DNA of 64,000 nt from Orychophragmus violaceus (taxonomy: Eukaryota; Streptophyta; Magnoliopsida; Brassicales; Brassicaceae). This document shows, one piece after another, positions 23,566-36,010 of the stretch (the first letter of the stretch is position 1; each line of letters begins with the position of its first letter). The notes beneath the pieces were generated by a model, which was not told the origin of the DNA, made no database searches, and saw only the letters and a list, made by a program, of their open reading frames with translations. The position numbers were made by a program, and so were the translations under genes. Location: contig CM058235.1 of the NCBI GenBank assembly GCA_030180135.1, positions 11,641,145 to 11,705,144 of the forward strand. Reading direction: 5' to 3'.

Positions 23566-24098
23566 AATATAAATCAATGGGTGGAACTGAGATACAGACT
23601 ACATGCATATTTATGAGGGCTCAACTTGACATCCATTGAATATCACCTTCAAACCAGAAACTGTGTTCATACTTAGTTACGGTTTAACGAAAAAATATTT
23701 TGTGAATTCACCCATTATAAATCCTATATAATTAAAAATTCGTCAAACAGAAGATTAGCAAATACAACTATTTATTTAGGTTTCCTATACACAGCAAAAA
23801 AATGCTATACACTCATCAATCAAAACAAAAATAGTTTTTCTAGAAATATTAATATTTAAATAAGAATTTAAAAACTATTTATGTCATAAAAATAAATAAG
23901 TTAAAAGTGCTATTATGAGATGTTATTCTAAAAAAAACACACCTTAATATTATTCTAGTAATTAAGACTAAAATTAATGCTATCACTAGTAATTTTCGCT
24001 TCAAAATATTTGAATGTATAGCAAGCCATTTTCCTTTTAGCTTTTCTTTGTAATATTATCTAGAAACACAGAGACCTAACATTAATAGTAATCGTCAA

Positions 24099-24100
<2 letters not shown>
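23566..24100. other. AT-rich DNA, no gene seen
   Basis: No open frame of note and no recognisable repeat boundary. Confidence 0.5.

Positions 24101-24158
<58 letters not shown>
24101..24158. repeat. (TA)29 microsatellite
   Basis: Uninterrupted TA dinucleotides over 58 bases, just left of the Harbinger-like element. Confidence 0.95.
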
Positions 24159-24161
<3 letters not shown>

Positions 24162-24647
24162 CTGTTGGAATATTTTTCTATTTTACCTAAAAACACAAAG
24201 AATCTGGTAATAAAAAAAAAATGAATTCCTTCGTTTCAGGTTGGTACTTTACGAATCGTGTGAACTAAGAGCACCCACATTGGTGTTATCCAATGTGGGT
24301 TCCTTAGGAATAATTTATTAGTATTTGTGTTAGTTAAGAATAGTTAAGAGATTTGGTTTAATTGAGTCCTCCATTGGTGTTACCCATATTTTGGGTTTCT
24401 AAAAAAAAAATATTAATTATCAAAAAAAACATTACTAGCAGTATATTAAGAGCTGAAGTATGAAAATTGACGAAGAACATTTCTCATGTTTGGAGACTTG
24501 TAATTTCTGGCATTTTGACCCAAGAAACTTGACCAAGCCAACATTTACTTTTAACCAGAAGCAAAAAGAGAACTTGATGCATGAAAAGGACAACAATATC
24601 TCATGTTTTCATAAACGAGCTCTGCCACTGTGGGTTAAAAAACTCAC

Positions 24648-24861
24648 CCGTTGATTTAATGTTCTCATGTCCATTGGACCGAGCATCACAGTCAGAGATG
24701 TCGCAGTTGTCCACCAAGAAAACAGTAACATCATCATCACTATCCGCAACAAATTCATCATCAAAACGATCCAGCACCTGTGTAGCCAAGCCATCAGAAG
24801 AATGGAGTGACTGTTCACCCTCTACAAGTGGTTCTTCTTGAGTCTCAAATCCCAAATCCAC
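24648..24861 (-). pseudogene. Exon-like acidic fragment inside the transposon
   Basis: The minus-strand frame contains LGFETQEEPLVEGEQSLHSS, FDDEFVADSDDD and DNCDISDCDARSNGHEN. This is protein-like, acidic and free of stops, unlike surrounding DNA. I do not recognise the family. It may be the last coding part of a captured host gene. Confidence 0.4.
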
Positions 24862-25143
24862 AAGTGATAAAAAAAAGTGGGTCTCTTACCACTTTGGGTC
24901 CTTGATAACTCAAGTTCTCCTAATTTGAATCCTTGATCCTCTCTTTATCCTACGCCTACTTAAACTCCTAATTTGATAACTCAAGCTCTCCTAATTAAGA
25001 TTCACATGCTCCAAAATCCCAATGACATCCATATCAGTGCAACTACAAGGACTAACCCTTAACTACATGAAACACAAACTGGTAAGTTCAAGGTTTATGT
25101 AAGTGGAACTACTCGGACTAACACTCAACGCCAAGAAACATAC

Positions 25144-25233
25144 CTTGTATCAACAACTGGTAGCTTACGGAAGTGTGTTTTCATGTGTTCCCATGGTTGG
25201 GGCCATCTCTTGTCCTTTACCTGAGCCTTGTTA
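25144..25233 (-). pseudogene. Exon-like fragment with splice-site borders
   Basis: On the minus strand a pyrimidine-rich TTATTGCAG is followed by a frame reading NKAQVKDKRWPQPWEHMK then THFRKLPVVDTR and a GTATG donor. An AG...GT-bounded open segment in this position supports a captured intron-containing gene. Family not recognised. Confidence 0.4.
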
Positions 25234-26203
25234 CTGCAATAACATAAAAGATATTTCTTGACTAAGCAACAGACTCCAATCCCAATCCTTGCCAACTAAT
25301 AGTTAGAACCAGAAATCCTGCCCTAACTAATGCCAACCTCATAATCCTTGAAAACCCAATAGGAAATTCACCTTAAGGCTCTCAACAACACCAAAAAAAC
25401 TTCATGCTCAAACCAAACAAATTGAAACAGTTGACCAAAGACGCAAAGAGATCAAGCTCTTTCCTCAAATTAACATTGAGAGAGCTCACACCAAACAATC
25501 TGTGCTTAGGAATCGAATTCATAAGGAAGATCAACCAGAATTGCGACTGAATTAGCTATTTGAACATTTGAAATTGATACACAATCGGAAAACAAATTAA
25601 AAAGGAAACCTAAGTCGGTGAGATTGGCAATTGATTTATCGACAAATCCAAACGTGATTGTCCTAGGAGCAAGATCAGTCATGAGCTTTCGGATTCGAAG
25701 CATTGCTTTGAACCAAAGCCAACATCTTCGACATAACGCGATCTCAGAGGAGGAGGATGAAAACAAATTTCAACAGAGAAAAAAAAAAAAAAGACAAATA
25801 GGCTTGTGACAAGTTTTTAAGAAACGGTTTCTTAAGGTACTTAAATAAGAACCGATCCTTAAGATTATTAAGCTTATTCAATTTTTTAAAAATAGAAAAT
25901 CCTAAGAAACCAGGCTAAGAGACTCTTTAAATACTCTGATGGAGATGGTCTAAGTCGCACCTCTGAAAATTTGTGGGCCCTCTTTGTCGCCACAAATAAG
26001 TCTCAACCTTTAGCTCTTCCCTACTATCCTCACAAAGCGTAAACATTTTTTTCTACAATTTGAACTTTTCAAACGATAACACAGTGAACCATGCATATAT
26101 ATATTCAGTATCCAAATCACTCGGAGTCTCATACATAAACATTCATCACAACGAATCATCTATTAAAAAAATCATTTTTGAGAAAAGAAAAAAATCCAAA
26201 ACA

Positions 26204-27201
26204 ATGTACTATTCATCGTCTGTATCAAAATGCCTCATTTTGGTCCTTTTGATCTTGGCCATACAACTAATCCTTATAAGCAGCGTTTTGTCCTTGAACA
26301 TGACCAATGCCTATCTCAACCACAAATGTCTGGTCAGTGAAGGGAAATACGAGCCGGGAAGTATTTCCGATCTAATGTACAGAGATATGTTCTTTGTAAT
26401 GGCTTCGAGTATTCAAGGTTTTCAAGGTTACGTTCCGTATCAAGGAGGTATTGATATAGATCCTATGGAATCCGGGATCCTCCAGTGCCGCGGGGACTCC
26501 TACGGGCCCAAGTGCCGAGACTGCTTTGCTACTGCTCTCGCTGCGGTAATTTTACTTCAGTATTATTTATTAGATATCACAATTTATCATGTTTATACAC
26601 ACACCAGTTTTTGTTACTTACATTTTAGCGATAATAGAAAAAGAAACTATTTATTATATGTAATTAGTCCAGACAATCTTCGTGTTGATTATGGTGTAAA
26701 TACTGAAAATGTATATGACAGTTTCGTAGGAAATGTCCATACAAGGCGGGAATAATATGGTATGACCATTGTCTTTTTGCGATGTCTTTAAGAAAAGGTT
26801 TTATTGGGAAGGTCGATAAGGAAAACATCTTTTGTATGTCCAACTCCAAGAGAGTGGACAAAGATAAAGTTCAAGAAAAAATTGCGTTCAGAGAGACGGT
26901 GGAAAAATTCATTGCCGAATTGGCGGCTATAGCCGTCAGAGTTACAAATAGAAGCGACCCAGAAGTACTGTACGCCGCGGGGGAGAAGCGGTTCAAGAAG
27001 ACCAAGCTGTATGGAATGGTTCAGTGTACGCAAGATATATCTGGCAAGGCTTGTCATGAGTGTCTGCTCTCTAACATGTTGCATTTTCAAGATTGCTTGC
27101 GAGAAAAACTAGGATGGAGAGTTTTGGGTAAGAGCTGTAACCTTAGGTTTGAGTTGTATCCTTTTGTTTATAAGATCGGTCCTAGATATTTAAAGGGCTA
27201 A
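26204..27201 (+). CDS. Cysteine-rich repeat secretory protein (two DUF26/Gnk2 domains)
   Basis: Two exons, 26204-26545 and 26722-27201, join in phase 0 to give 273 residues. The N terminus has a hydrophobic signal peptide (about residues 10-31). The first DUF26 domain ends in C-x8-C-x2-C (CRGDSYGPKCRDC) at the exon 1 end. Exon 2 opens with FRRKCPYKAGIIWYDHC. The second domain has C-x8-C-x2-C as CTQDISGKACHEC, followed by the C-x10-C pattern. There is no kinase or transmembrane domain, so it belongs to the secreted CRRSP group, not the CRK receptor kinases. Such proteins are apoplastic; some bind mannose and act in defence, but the role here is unknown. The first ATG after an AT-rich leader was chosen because it begins the signal peptide. 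No frameshift is seen. Confidence 0.88.
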
Positions 27202-27405
27202 ATAAATATTTCAAAATGTGGCTTTAGTTTCAATAACTTTCACTTTTATTTTATATTGATATAAATAAATACAGTATTTTATTTAGAGAAAATATGATGT
27301 GCTTTAAATAAATTTTATTAGGTGCAACCTGCCAGACAAACACTGAATTAATACGTTTAAACAAATGATATATTATGATAGTTTGTTTTTTTGGAAATTG
27401 GTTTT
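27202..27405. other. 3' flank of the DUF26 gene
   Basis: AT-rich. It includes TATTTTATATTGATATAAATAAATAC, with possible AATAAA-like signals. No gene is visible. Confidence 0.4.
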
Positions 27406-28042
27406 TTCGACTAATATGATATTGATATTAGTAAGAAGAGTTTACAGAATCTTTTTGTACAATAACATCTAACCAAGAAGGTACAAAAGGATTTTGAAAA
27501 ACACTAAAATAATTTTGTCTTGAAGAAGAAGCAATCGTGTGAGCTGCTTGATTACCGGATCGATGAATAAAAGTGAATTGGGTTTCCGATAAAGATCGGC
27601 TTCTCTGCTTGATTTCTTTGAGTAAGTTATGGATGCTCCAATCAATGTTATCATAATTAAGAAATTGTTAAGAATCTCGCAATCTCTTTCAAAAATGATA
27701 TGTATAAAACTTTTTCCCAAAGTATCTCAGATTGCAGAAAGCAAAGCTTTTCCTTCAGCTTCTAATGGAGACGAAGTAATTCCCAGAGAAACGGAGCGCC
27801 AACAAATTACTAAAATACTCTTCGCTAACTTTTCTGATGCCCGTTGATCATTTCTTGATACAGGATATTACAACAAGACTATCCTTTCTATACATAACTC
27901 CTATACTCGTCACTAATATTTTAGACGATCTGTTCTCAAATACCCTAATTCCATAATTAGATCCAATGCTTCTGATACATGGAGAAATTATAATCGTTAT
28001 TAGATGTAACCTCAAGAAGGAGGTCACAAAAGCTCGGCTCAA
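27406..28042 (-). pseudogene. LINE C-terminal RNase H (RVT_3-type) remnant
   Basis: Read on the minus strand, 27800-27410 gives SPLEAEGKALLSAI, then HIIFERDCEILNNFLN, then FTFIHRSGNQAAHTIASSS. These are the conserved pieces of the RNase H domain found at the end of plant LINE ORF2 proteins (EAE..AL...A, D...L....N, IxRxxNxxADxLAK). Stops and a small indel interrupt it. The minus-strand region 28042-27848 probably continues it upstream but is badly decayed. Confidence 0.7.
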
Positions 28043-28149
28043 TGAAACAGAGGTAAACAGAATTTTGCCGAGGATAACAAAAACTCTTGTTTGTTTTTCA
28101 TTAGTATTAGGGATTACTTATTACAATAAGCTAACACATGAATCTTGAG

Positions 28150-28790
28150 ATATATTATCAGGAGAAAAGACAAGTAGAGACTAGTTCCAACAAATTGTGG
28201 AAAGACGCACGCTTCAACTCGTTTGTTTAAACAAGACATTGCTCCTTGACTCTTTTTGAAGCTTAGGTAGGAATTTCATTTGATCAAAAAAAAGGTGAAT
28301 AATTCATATCTATATCTTATGTGTCGTATTTCAAGTTATCTCCAAATCTGGTTGACCAAAAAAAGATATCTCCAAATCTGAAACCAAAAATGGCAATCGG
28401 ACAAATGAAAATAGAGTAATTTGGCTATATGACCATAGACAATGACATATTTAGCTATGTAACCATACACCAATGATCCAAGTTTTTATTTCTATTCTAC
28501 CCCTGTCGAATAGTATCCTTTCTCTCTCTTCCAGTTCTTTTATCACGTTCTTCCTTTGTCTCTTTTTATTCTTTCTCTCTCTCTTTCTGTCATGATAATT
28601 TCGATTAGTCTTCAAATTTGTAATATTGAAAATCAAAATTAGAAATTGATGAGATAACAAAACTAGAAAAGAAGATGGTGACCAATGATGAAAACGATTT
28701 GAATTGTCTCGAAAGCAGAATCTGGCCAGAAAACACGATGCATTACTCGTTGGGAATTTCATGAAAACTTCTTATAACATTAAAGAAAAA
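28150..28790. other. AT-rich DNA, no gene seen
   Basis: Pyrimidine-rich tracts at 28510-28590. The minus frame at 28762-28451 is low-complexity and unsupported. Confidence 0.4.
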
Positions 28791-28794
28791 AAAT

Positions 28795-29400
28795 ATTGGT
28801 GAACTTCTATATTTTATATGTTACTTAATAACTTAATACACACCACACAAATTAACTAGTTAATAATTGAGTTAACATATTTAATAATTGTATTAACACA
28901 TACATATTTAATATGATAACAGCTTTTTATTGTGTTAACGAAATAATTATCGGTGAACTTCTATATTTTATATGATATTAATAACTTAACACACATCCCA
29001 AAACTAGTTAACTAGCTAATAATTGATTTAACGTGTTCCAAAAAATTGTATAAACACATATCAAACTCATTGAATTGACTCAATGAATATGAATCAACTT
29101 GTTAATAGTTAAGTAAACACACACACACACACACACTATAATTATGTTAGCACATACCTAATTTCTTAAATCGAATTAATGAATATGAATAAACTCGTCA
29201 AAAATCCTATATAAAACAAATTTGTTATCACATTAACTAAATAATTATTAGTGAAATTTTATATTTTACATGATACTTAATAACTTGAACACACATCTTA
29301 AAAGTTAACTAGTTAATAATTGATTTAGCGCACTCAATAATTGTGTTAACACATACCTTATTAACTGAGTCGACTCAGTGAATATAAATCAACTCGCCGT
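28795..29400. repeat. Imperfect tandem repeats (about 150-bp unit)
   Basis: Units starting GTGAA(C/A)TT(C/T)TATATTTTA occur at about 28798, 28952 and 29251. Each is followed by ACACACAT/C, GTTAACTAGTTAATAATTGA and GTTAACACATA-type sequence. Spacing is about 154 and 299 bases, suggesting four ancestral units. A CA microsatellite (29117-29135) lies inside. Confidence 0.6.
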
Positions 29401-29636
29401 TTTTTTGTTGGATTTTTCACTGGATCGTGGTAGATCTCCACCATAAATTAAAAAACAAATATCTTAAGATCTATATGAATCTATTATTCAAAAAATCATG
29501 AATTTTTTTGTCGAAAAAACATACCGAAAAATCATTGAATCTTGATAGATCTCTCCTTTTGCAAGATTTTCACCTGAGATTTTTGGGTTTTCATCGAAAG
29601 AATGAACCAGATCAAAATGCTAGCTTGATTCTCTTG

Positions 29637-29746
<110 letters not shown>

Positions 29747-29845
29747 GTGATCTTTTAGAGACTTTTGTTACAAGTTGCAAGGGTAGTTTGGTCATTTTAT
29801 CCACTCCAAAATGGTTTCCAAAATCAATTTCCCATCTACCTAATT

Positions 29846-30815
29846 TTTTTTTATCGACTATGATATTATTATCGGGCCACAAACGGGCCAACAGTACAAA
29901 TGGGCCATAAGAAATTACAACAATAATGAGAGCGATACAACGGGATTATAAGTCTGAAGTACATACACGTGTCGATCTACAGTACGACCGCAAGTGTAGA
30001 ATCCACGCGTCACCACCCTAGTAGAACCGCCATGCATACCGCCGGACAACCGTGGAGGAGAACGGATCCGTCAGTCATGGACCAAATCGCCGTAATACTC
30101 AAGGCCATTTGCTGATCAAAACTCCCTCAAAAGAATCGCCGTCAACAACCTTTGCAATTTAGCTAAGAACCTCTTCAATACCTTCATCGGAATCCGCCGA
30201 GTCCAAGGAGGCGCCTTCGCCGGTAAAGCCCAATCTATTGGTCGTACCTGTTCCCACCTTCAGCTCATCCTCAAGAGCGGTGGACGAGAGCGATATTAAT
30301 CCGAGCGACGAGGAGAATCACCGACCAAGCCATGAAGACAACAAAGAAATTGACGCGGATAAAAGTAGGAGTGGTTAGATCGATACAAAAACTCACCAAA
30401 GCGACCAAGCACCACCGCAGAAGGTAACGTGCAGCGATCAATCACCGTCATCTCGAAGCTCCAACAGACCCAATCAACTCGAAAGGGCAGCGGACCAACA
30501 GTTGAAAGCAATCGGCGATGAACAGGGAAGATCGGAAGAAAGGTAACGGTGAAGAAATCGCCGTGGGAGTAGACACAGACACCCGGAAACGACCGGGAAC
30601 AAAACCCGAACACGTCGTCGGGATATTATCCGACCATATAAGCCGGAGATTTATTCAAAACCAAAAACCGTATTTTACACAACCAAAAAGTATACACAGC
30701 CGACCACCGGCAAAAACCGGTGGCTGAAATAACCGGAATTCACTTTTTGAAGAACCTGTAGAGAGAGAGGTCAGAGAGGAGAGAGAAAGAAGTCTAACTA
30801 GTGGTTTCAATCCCC
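29846..30815 (-). mobile_element. Non-LTR retroposon with poly(A) and TSD
   Basis: Its minus-strand 3' end is an A-run (plus-strand T-run from 29846). The 15-bp TSD CCCATCTACCTAATT is exact at 29831-29845 and 30816-30830. Length is 970 bp. The body is GC-richer than its surroundings, and a minus-strand frame of 105 codons (30613-30296) matches nothing I know. No reverse transcriptase is present, so it was mobilised in trans, as for SINE- or Sadhu-type retroposons. Which family it belongs to is not established here. Confidence 0.8.
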
Positions 30816-30879
30816 CCCATCTACCTAATTATTCATCTAATTTGTATTTTTCAGCAAATTGTCCTTATATATATCAAAA

Positions 30880-31255
30880 AAAAAGAGAAAAAGCATAAAA
30901 TAACACAAAACATACTTTATCATAAATATAGCACCAAGGAAAATAATTCACATTTTTAGCATTATTTTAGTTATAAAAACTTTTATAACATTATATAATT
31001 TAGGGTTTAGGGTTAATTATTTAGGGTTTAGGGTTTATTTTTTAGGGTTTAGGGGTTTAGTATTTAGGGTTTAGAGTTTATTATTTAAGATTAGGGTTTA
31101 GTATTTAGGGTTTAGGGTTTAGTATTTAGGGTTAAGGATTAGGGCTAATTTAGTGACAAGACATGTTTTTGTGCTATTTTTATGATTTTTCTTCTTTGGT
31201 ACTATATTTTTGACAAGTCATGTTTTTGTGCTATTTATGCGATTTGCCCAAAAAA
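30880..31255. mobile_element. TIR element with TTTAGGG-like core
   Basis: The left end (GCATAAAATAACACAAAACAT, ATAAATATAGCACCAAGG) mirrors the right end (inverse of GCATAAATAGCACAAAAACATG and ATATAGTACCAAAG). The core at 30999-31145 is a degenerate array of TTTAGGGTTTAGGG units. No coding region. Exact ends and TSD were not fixed. Confidence 0.5.
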
Positions 31256-31554
31256 AATCCAGTTGAGAAAAAAAAAACCAAAAATTCAGTGTCTCTGTTG
31301 TACAAACAGTGTTTATAGCTTTTGCGTTTGCGTTGGCACCTCCTACTTTTACATGCAACCGTATCTGTTATTCTGTCACATTGCCCACGTTCTGTATTTA
31401 CTATTTTGAGATGCTTTTTTTGGGTCTCTGTGCACTAGTGTACGTGTGTTGTGGTTGTGGAAGTTTAAACTTTTGTATTTTTACAAGGCTCCCAAATAAT
31501 AACCTTTTTCTAACATTCAGAAGAGCCTATGTGTTAGAAAAAATAATACGTTTA
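31256..31554. other. Spacer, no gene seen
   Basis: Frames here are short and hydrophobic through A/T bias. No evidence of a gene. Confidence 0.4.
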
Positions 31555-31823
31555 GAGCATGTGCATCGATGATTTTTAAGAATTTCTTAACACATTTTTT
31601 TTTATGCAAAGTTTGATAAAATAATAATATTTATGGGTTTCAGTTAAGAACTAGGTTCTAAAAATCTTTCTGCAAGGATCGGTCCTTGCATTGTTTCTGC
31701 CATGTGGCTAAATGCTATTTGTTCTTTTTTTCGATTTTTGCTTTTATTTTTACTTTCCATAAAAAAAAATATTAATTTTTTTTTAAAACCCCCCCCCTTT
31801 GAAGTTCATGAATGTACATGGTC
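31555..31823. mobile_element. MITE related to the one at 15824
   Basis: The ends GAGCATGTGCATCGATGA and the inverse of TCATGAATGTACATGGTC resemble the terminal repeats of 15824-16098 (GACCATGTGCATTAG). Size is 269 bp. The flanks share only TA, so the TSD is unresolved. Confidence 0.6.
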
Positions 31824-31993
31824 TACATATTTTTGTTCTCATAATAGATATATAATAGATATTGGTGTTAATAAAGTTAGCACTTTTTCTTTTAAAATGT
31901 TGCATACTGTATTTTATTTTTTCCGTCAATGTTGATCACTTTGATAATATGGTGGGATAATGAGATTCCTTGAAATTAGTATTATAGTTACAT

Positions 31994-32995
31994 TTTAGGC
32001 TTCCATTGGTAACATGTAGTATTAAAGTTGAGTTGCAGTAGATATAATAATTTGATGTAACTTGCTGTAAAAATTATATGGTAAAAACTGTAGATTTATG
32101 CGGTAAGTATGCTGTAAAAATATGAATTATCATTTTCGTCAAAATAAATGATTGGTAACTTTTCTACTGTATAATTTGCGGTATGTATTATTGAAAATTA
32201 CTTAATTTTTATTTATTAATAATGATCATTTATTATATATTCAGTGATAAAAATAGATTTATTAAATTAATAGTAACTCAAATATAATAAATTATAACAA
32301 GAAAAATATTGACTAGTAAAAAACTATTCAAATTAAAATATAATTGACTAAAAACATATTGAACTTTTAAGAATATAAAAATATATATTTTAGATGAGGT
32401 TAAATACTTGAAGTCATAGTGGGGTTAAAGACTTGAAGTAATGAATTAATAATAACTTAAATATAATAAATTAACTCATAACAAGTAAAAAAATATTGTT
32501 TACAAAAAAGTAAAAAAATATTGACCAGTCATAAATTATTAAAAAATTAAAATATAATTGACTAAAAACACAATGAACTTTTTTTAAGTAAAATATTTTT
32601 TTTTTTAAATAAAATTGGTTTATCAAATAATATGTGTTGATAAAAAAAAATCAAAATATATAATTATTGGAAAAGCTAACAAATGAAAAAAAAAAAAAAA
32701 AAAAGGAAAAAAATGAACACACACGTGACACGTTGGAAGAGAAAAAAGAAAGAAAAAATGCTAACTCATTCTCTAATACATCACTTTTGGCATGTTTTGA
32801 GGTTAATTTTTGAGTTAGGAGTTTTACAAAGGAAATAACTCAAAATTTTAATTCAATTACAACACATTCTAACTTAAACTCTAATTCAAAATTCTTAATT
32901 TGATTTATGATTGGTAACATTTTTGAGTTACCAATGAGTTAGACCCTTAACTCAAACTAAATCAATGGTAATTCATGTTACCAATCAAAACCTTA
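31994..32995. mobile_element. Nested AT-rich elements with ATTGGTAACATG ends
   Basis: CCATTGGTAACATG near 32003 and CATGTTACCAATC near 32980 are inverted. Internal copies of ATTGGTAAC (about 32151, 32911) and GTTACCAAT (about 32927) suggest nested insertions of one family. Poly(A/T) tracts lie at about 32590 and 32686-32710. No protein is visible. Confidence 0.35.
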
Positions 32996-34272
32996 ATTAG
33001 TAAGAGAGAGGAGAAAAGTGTCGATGCAAGCTGGGAACGTGAGCCCCATTTACAGCTGTGTGTGTGTACCAGGCATTATTGCAGTCTCTATCCGTTGATT
33101 ATTTTTCTTACATGCCGTCCTGAAAAGACCTTGGATGTTATTTTTACGATAACAATATCTTAATAAAATTGTTAATCTCTTAAGTATATATGAATATTTA
33201 GGAAAATAAATATATTACGGCTGTTTCTCATGTGCAAACATGTCTGGTACGAGATTGATACCTGCTACGTTAGCCAAGATAGCGTGATGACAACTGTATG
33301 TTAAGAAGAGGTTTCACATGGCTATAACATAAAAATTCGCCTAATCATATCAAAACTTGAGAATTTAGTATCATTATATGTAATTTAAAACAAATAGGTC
33401 TGGATTCAAATGTAAAATTTATGTTACGTAGGCTATGCTGGTTTATTTTATTTCTTTTACGAATATAGATTATCCGAATGTTTCTAGTTATTTCAATATT
33501 TTAAATGTTAATTTTCGAAGCTTGAGATCGTTTTATTCTCTGTATCATTTGACTGTCAGTTGTCAAATATTCATATGGCAACACACAAAATGAAGAAGAA
33601 GAAGAAGAAAAAGTTCATAACTGTTTTGACTTTTGTAGTTGAATTTCTGTTTTATAATATAGTTGTAATTGTATGATATCTAATCTAGTGGTTTGGAATT
33701 CGGACTATCCAAAACAATTCTTGGGCTGATTATCTTTTCTGCATGGTAAAATCAAGAAAACAAAAAATCCATATACTGTTTTATAAAAGAAAAGTAATTT
33801 CATACATAAACATAGAAAATGGGGGAAAGGGAAAAGCATACATATTTTTCTGTCAGTAAGAAAATTCCTTATATAAATACTAAATAATGAAAAACTGGGA
33901 AAAAAAAATCTATTTTAAGGACATAACGACATATTTCATTCGAATTAAAATTACTGTAAAAGTTACTCCTTCAACAGTAGGCGTGAATAGGTGCTACGAG
34001 GTAAAATGGGTTAAAACAACGTAAATGCCTAATGCAAAGATTCCAGCAAGTAATTTTAGGGGAGAAAGGTGTCAGTTTATGGTGTTTGACGTCTAAAACT
34101 TGTTAAGATACGTGTAATGAAATGCAGACGTACCACGGGTGTGGTGGACTAGTGGAGGATAAAGCGAAGTGAATAACCAAACAACTCTAATTCGATCTTC
34201 CATGGGAAAAATACTTTATTTTTAAATGGTATTAACAAAAGTTGGTTCCAGATCTAGAATGAGATTAAGATC
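32996..34272. other. Intergenic DNA, no gene seen
   Basis: AT-rich, with a short GAA repeat at 33592-33610. No frame or repeat boundary that I can support. Confidence 0.5.
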
Positions 34273-34277
34273 GAAGA

Positions 34278-36007
34278 TGTAATTGTCCTGGTCCGGTCCA
34301 GAAAAATATTTGGAAAAAGAAAGAAAAGCTCAGCCCAATTAGCCAAACCCATTTTCCTTTTCTCAAAATCCTAGCCCTCCCCTATAAATATACTAGCCCT
34401 TCCCCTCCTAAAACTCATTCTCTTTTCTCTTCGCGAAGCCCTGCCGTATTGTCGAGCCGTTCAAAGTCCTAGGAGTCACTATTCACGTTTTCCAAGAACC
34501 TTCATTGTTCCAGGTAACCCCCGAGCTATAGATCTAGTGTTTAAAACCGAAAAACGTTTTGTTTTATCTGTTTCTTTAAAAATACCCTGAATCACGAGAA
34601 ACCGAGCCCACCACCGTGACCGCCTCGACGAGACGAAGCCGGAGCCGCCGACCCGAGGAGCACGCGCCGCTGCACGCGCCCCCACGCACAAGAGAGGAGC
34701 CGGGCGCATGAGATCCACGCTCGCCGGAGGTGCCACGCGCCGCCGCCGCCGACCAGAGCCGCCGTCCGCCGCTGGAGAACCGCCGGAGCGCCGCCGCCGT
34801 CTCCGGAGAAGCCGCCGGAGCCGCCGCCGGAGAAGCCGCCGGAGCCGCCGCCGTTGACCGACCGGTCCGGTTAGGTTGGTCCGGTTCGGTTAATTCCCAA
34901 TTTCAAATTCGATTCCGGTTTAGTCAAATCAATTTGGTTTAATCCGGTTTTCATAAATCAATTTCAATTCGGTTTTCAATTTGGTTTTTCAATTCGGTTT
35001 AGTTCGGTTTTCCAAATTGATTTTAATTTCTGGTTTAGTTCAGAACCAATTCCAATTCGATTTCAATTTCAATTTCTTATTTCAAATCCGGTTTGCCTCG
35101 GTTTGGTGACTTAAACCTTGAAAATTCTTTCGCTCATATCTAGCTCATCCTAGGTCTGATTCGAGTGATTCAAAAGCCTAAATCGCTCTTTTTCGTCCCC
35201 TTTCCAGATCTGTTGTCCGTTCGGGCTAATGGAGCTTCTTAATTACGATTTTGCCCTTCTTTGGCCAATGTGAGGACCGAATGTGATTTCCCTTGCTTCG
35301 TTCAATTCCGGACTATAGTCCTCTGTTAATGTTGTCTTTCCTAGGTAGTATAGGGTAGTAAGACGTCTGATGTGATTGATTTCAGAACATAGAACTGCTA
35401 GGTTATCGCTAAACTGAAAATGTTATTTGTGTGTGATGGACTTGTATTACTTAGAACTGTGGTAGGGCCCCCGAAAGGGTGTTGTGTGGCGGCTCGCGTA
35501 CCGAGGGATTTGGTTGAAAGGTACGTGAACCTTGTATCGTCGGAAGGGGGTTTTGGCGAGCCCCCCGAGTGGAATTATATTTGGTTACCGGAGCCAATGA
35601 CGGGTTTTGGTCCCTGGGAATTGTTTGCGCTTCGTGCGGAGTAGTAGTCCTTTGGACGTAGGTTGTGTGGTGAAAGCCTTTGGGTGATGATTGCAAGGTG
35701 ATATTAACTTAGGACTTGTGTTTCGTAGTTGTGTGGCGTAAGCCGGGATCGCGGGTTCCTTAAATCCGCCCTCATTGGGTAATTGTGTTTGAAACAATTA
35801 CTCAGTCCTCCTTTCCTTTCTCTGTCCCGTTTTCTCGCATGTCCGGATGTGGGATTGATTCGATCACGTGATGTCATTGGTGAATTTGAATACGAAGGAA
35901 GCACCGGATCCTGGGACAAGTTGCGAAGGTATCCCGGTTGGACCAAAAATGGGTTCAACGGGTGCCCTAATGCCGCATCTCCGGTAAACCGGGAGACGGG
36001 TGTTACA
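34278..36007 (+). repeat. 5' LTR (1730 bp)
   Basis: It starts TGTAATTGTCCTGG. A TATA box (TATAAATA) lies at 34383-34390, about 105 bases in, followed by the transcript start region ending CTTCGCGAAGCCCTG. A CG-rich segment at 34590-34860 and CGGTTT-rich sequence at 34860-35100 follow. It ends at TGTTACA. Confidence 0.88.
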
Positions 36008-36010
36008 ATT

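Larger units (their letters stand above)
24269..25950. mobile_element. PIF/Harbinger-like non-autonomous element with exon-like cargo
   Basis: The ends GAGCACCCACATTGG and the inverse of ATGGAGATGGTC form imperfect terminal inverted repeats. The TSD is TAA on both sides (24266-24268 and 25951-25953), the three-base duplication typical of PIF/Harbinger. No transposase is visible. The minus strand carries exon-like pieces described in the next entries. Confidence 0.6.

Noticed and set aside
34590..34942. Ala/Gly/Arg-rich frames in the LTRs (also at 40101-40455)
   Set aside because: They fall in the CG-rich part of both LTRs and are frame-independent low complexity.
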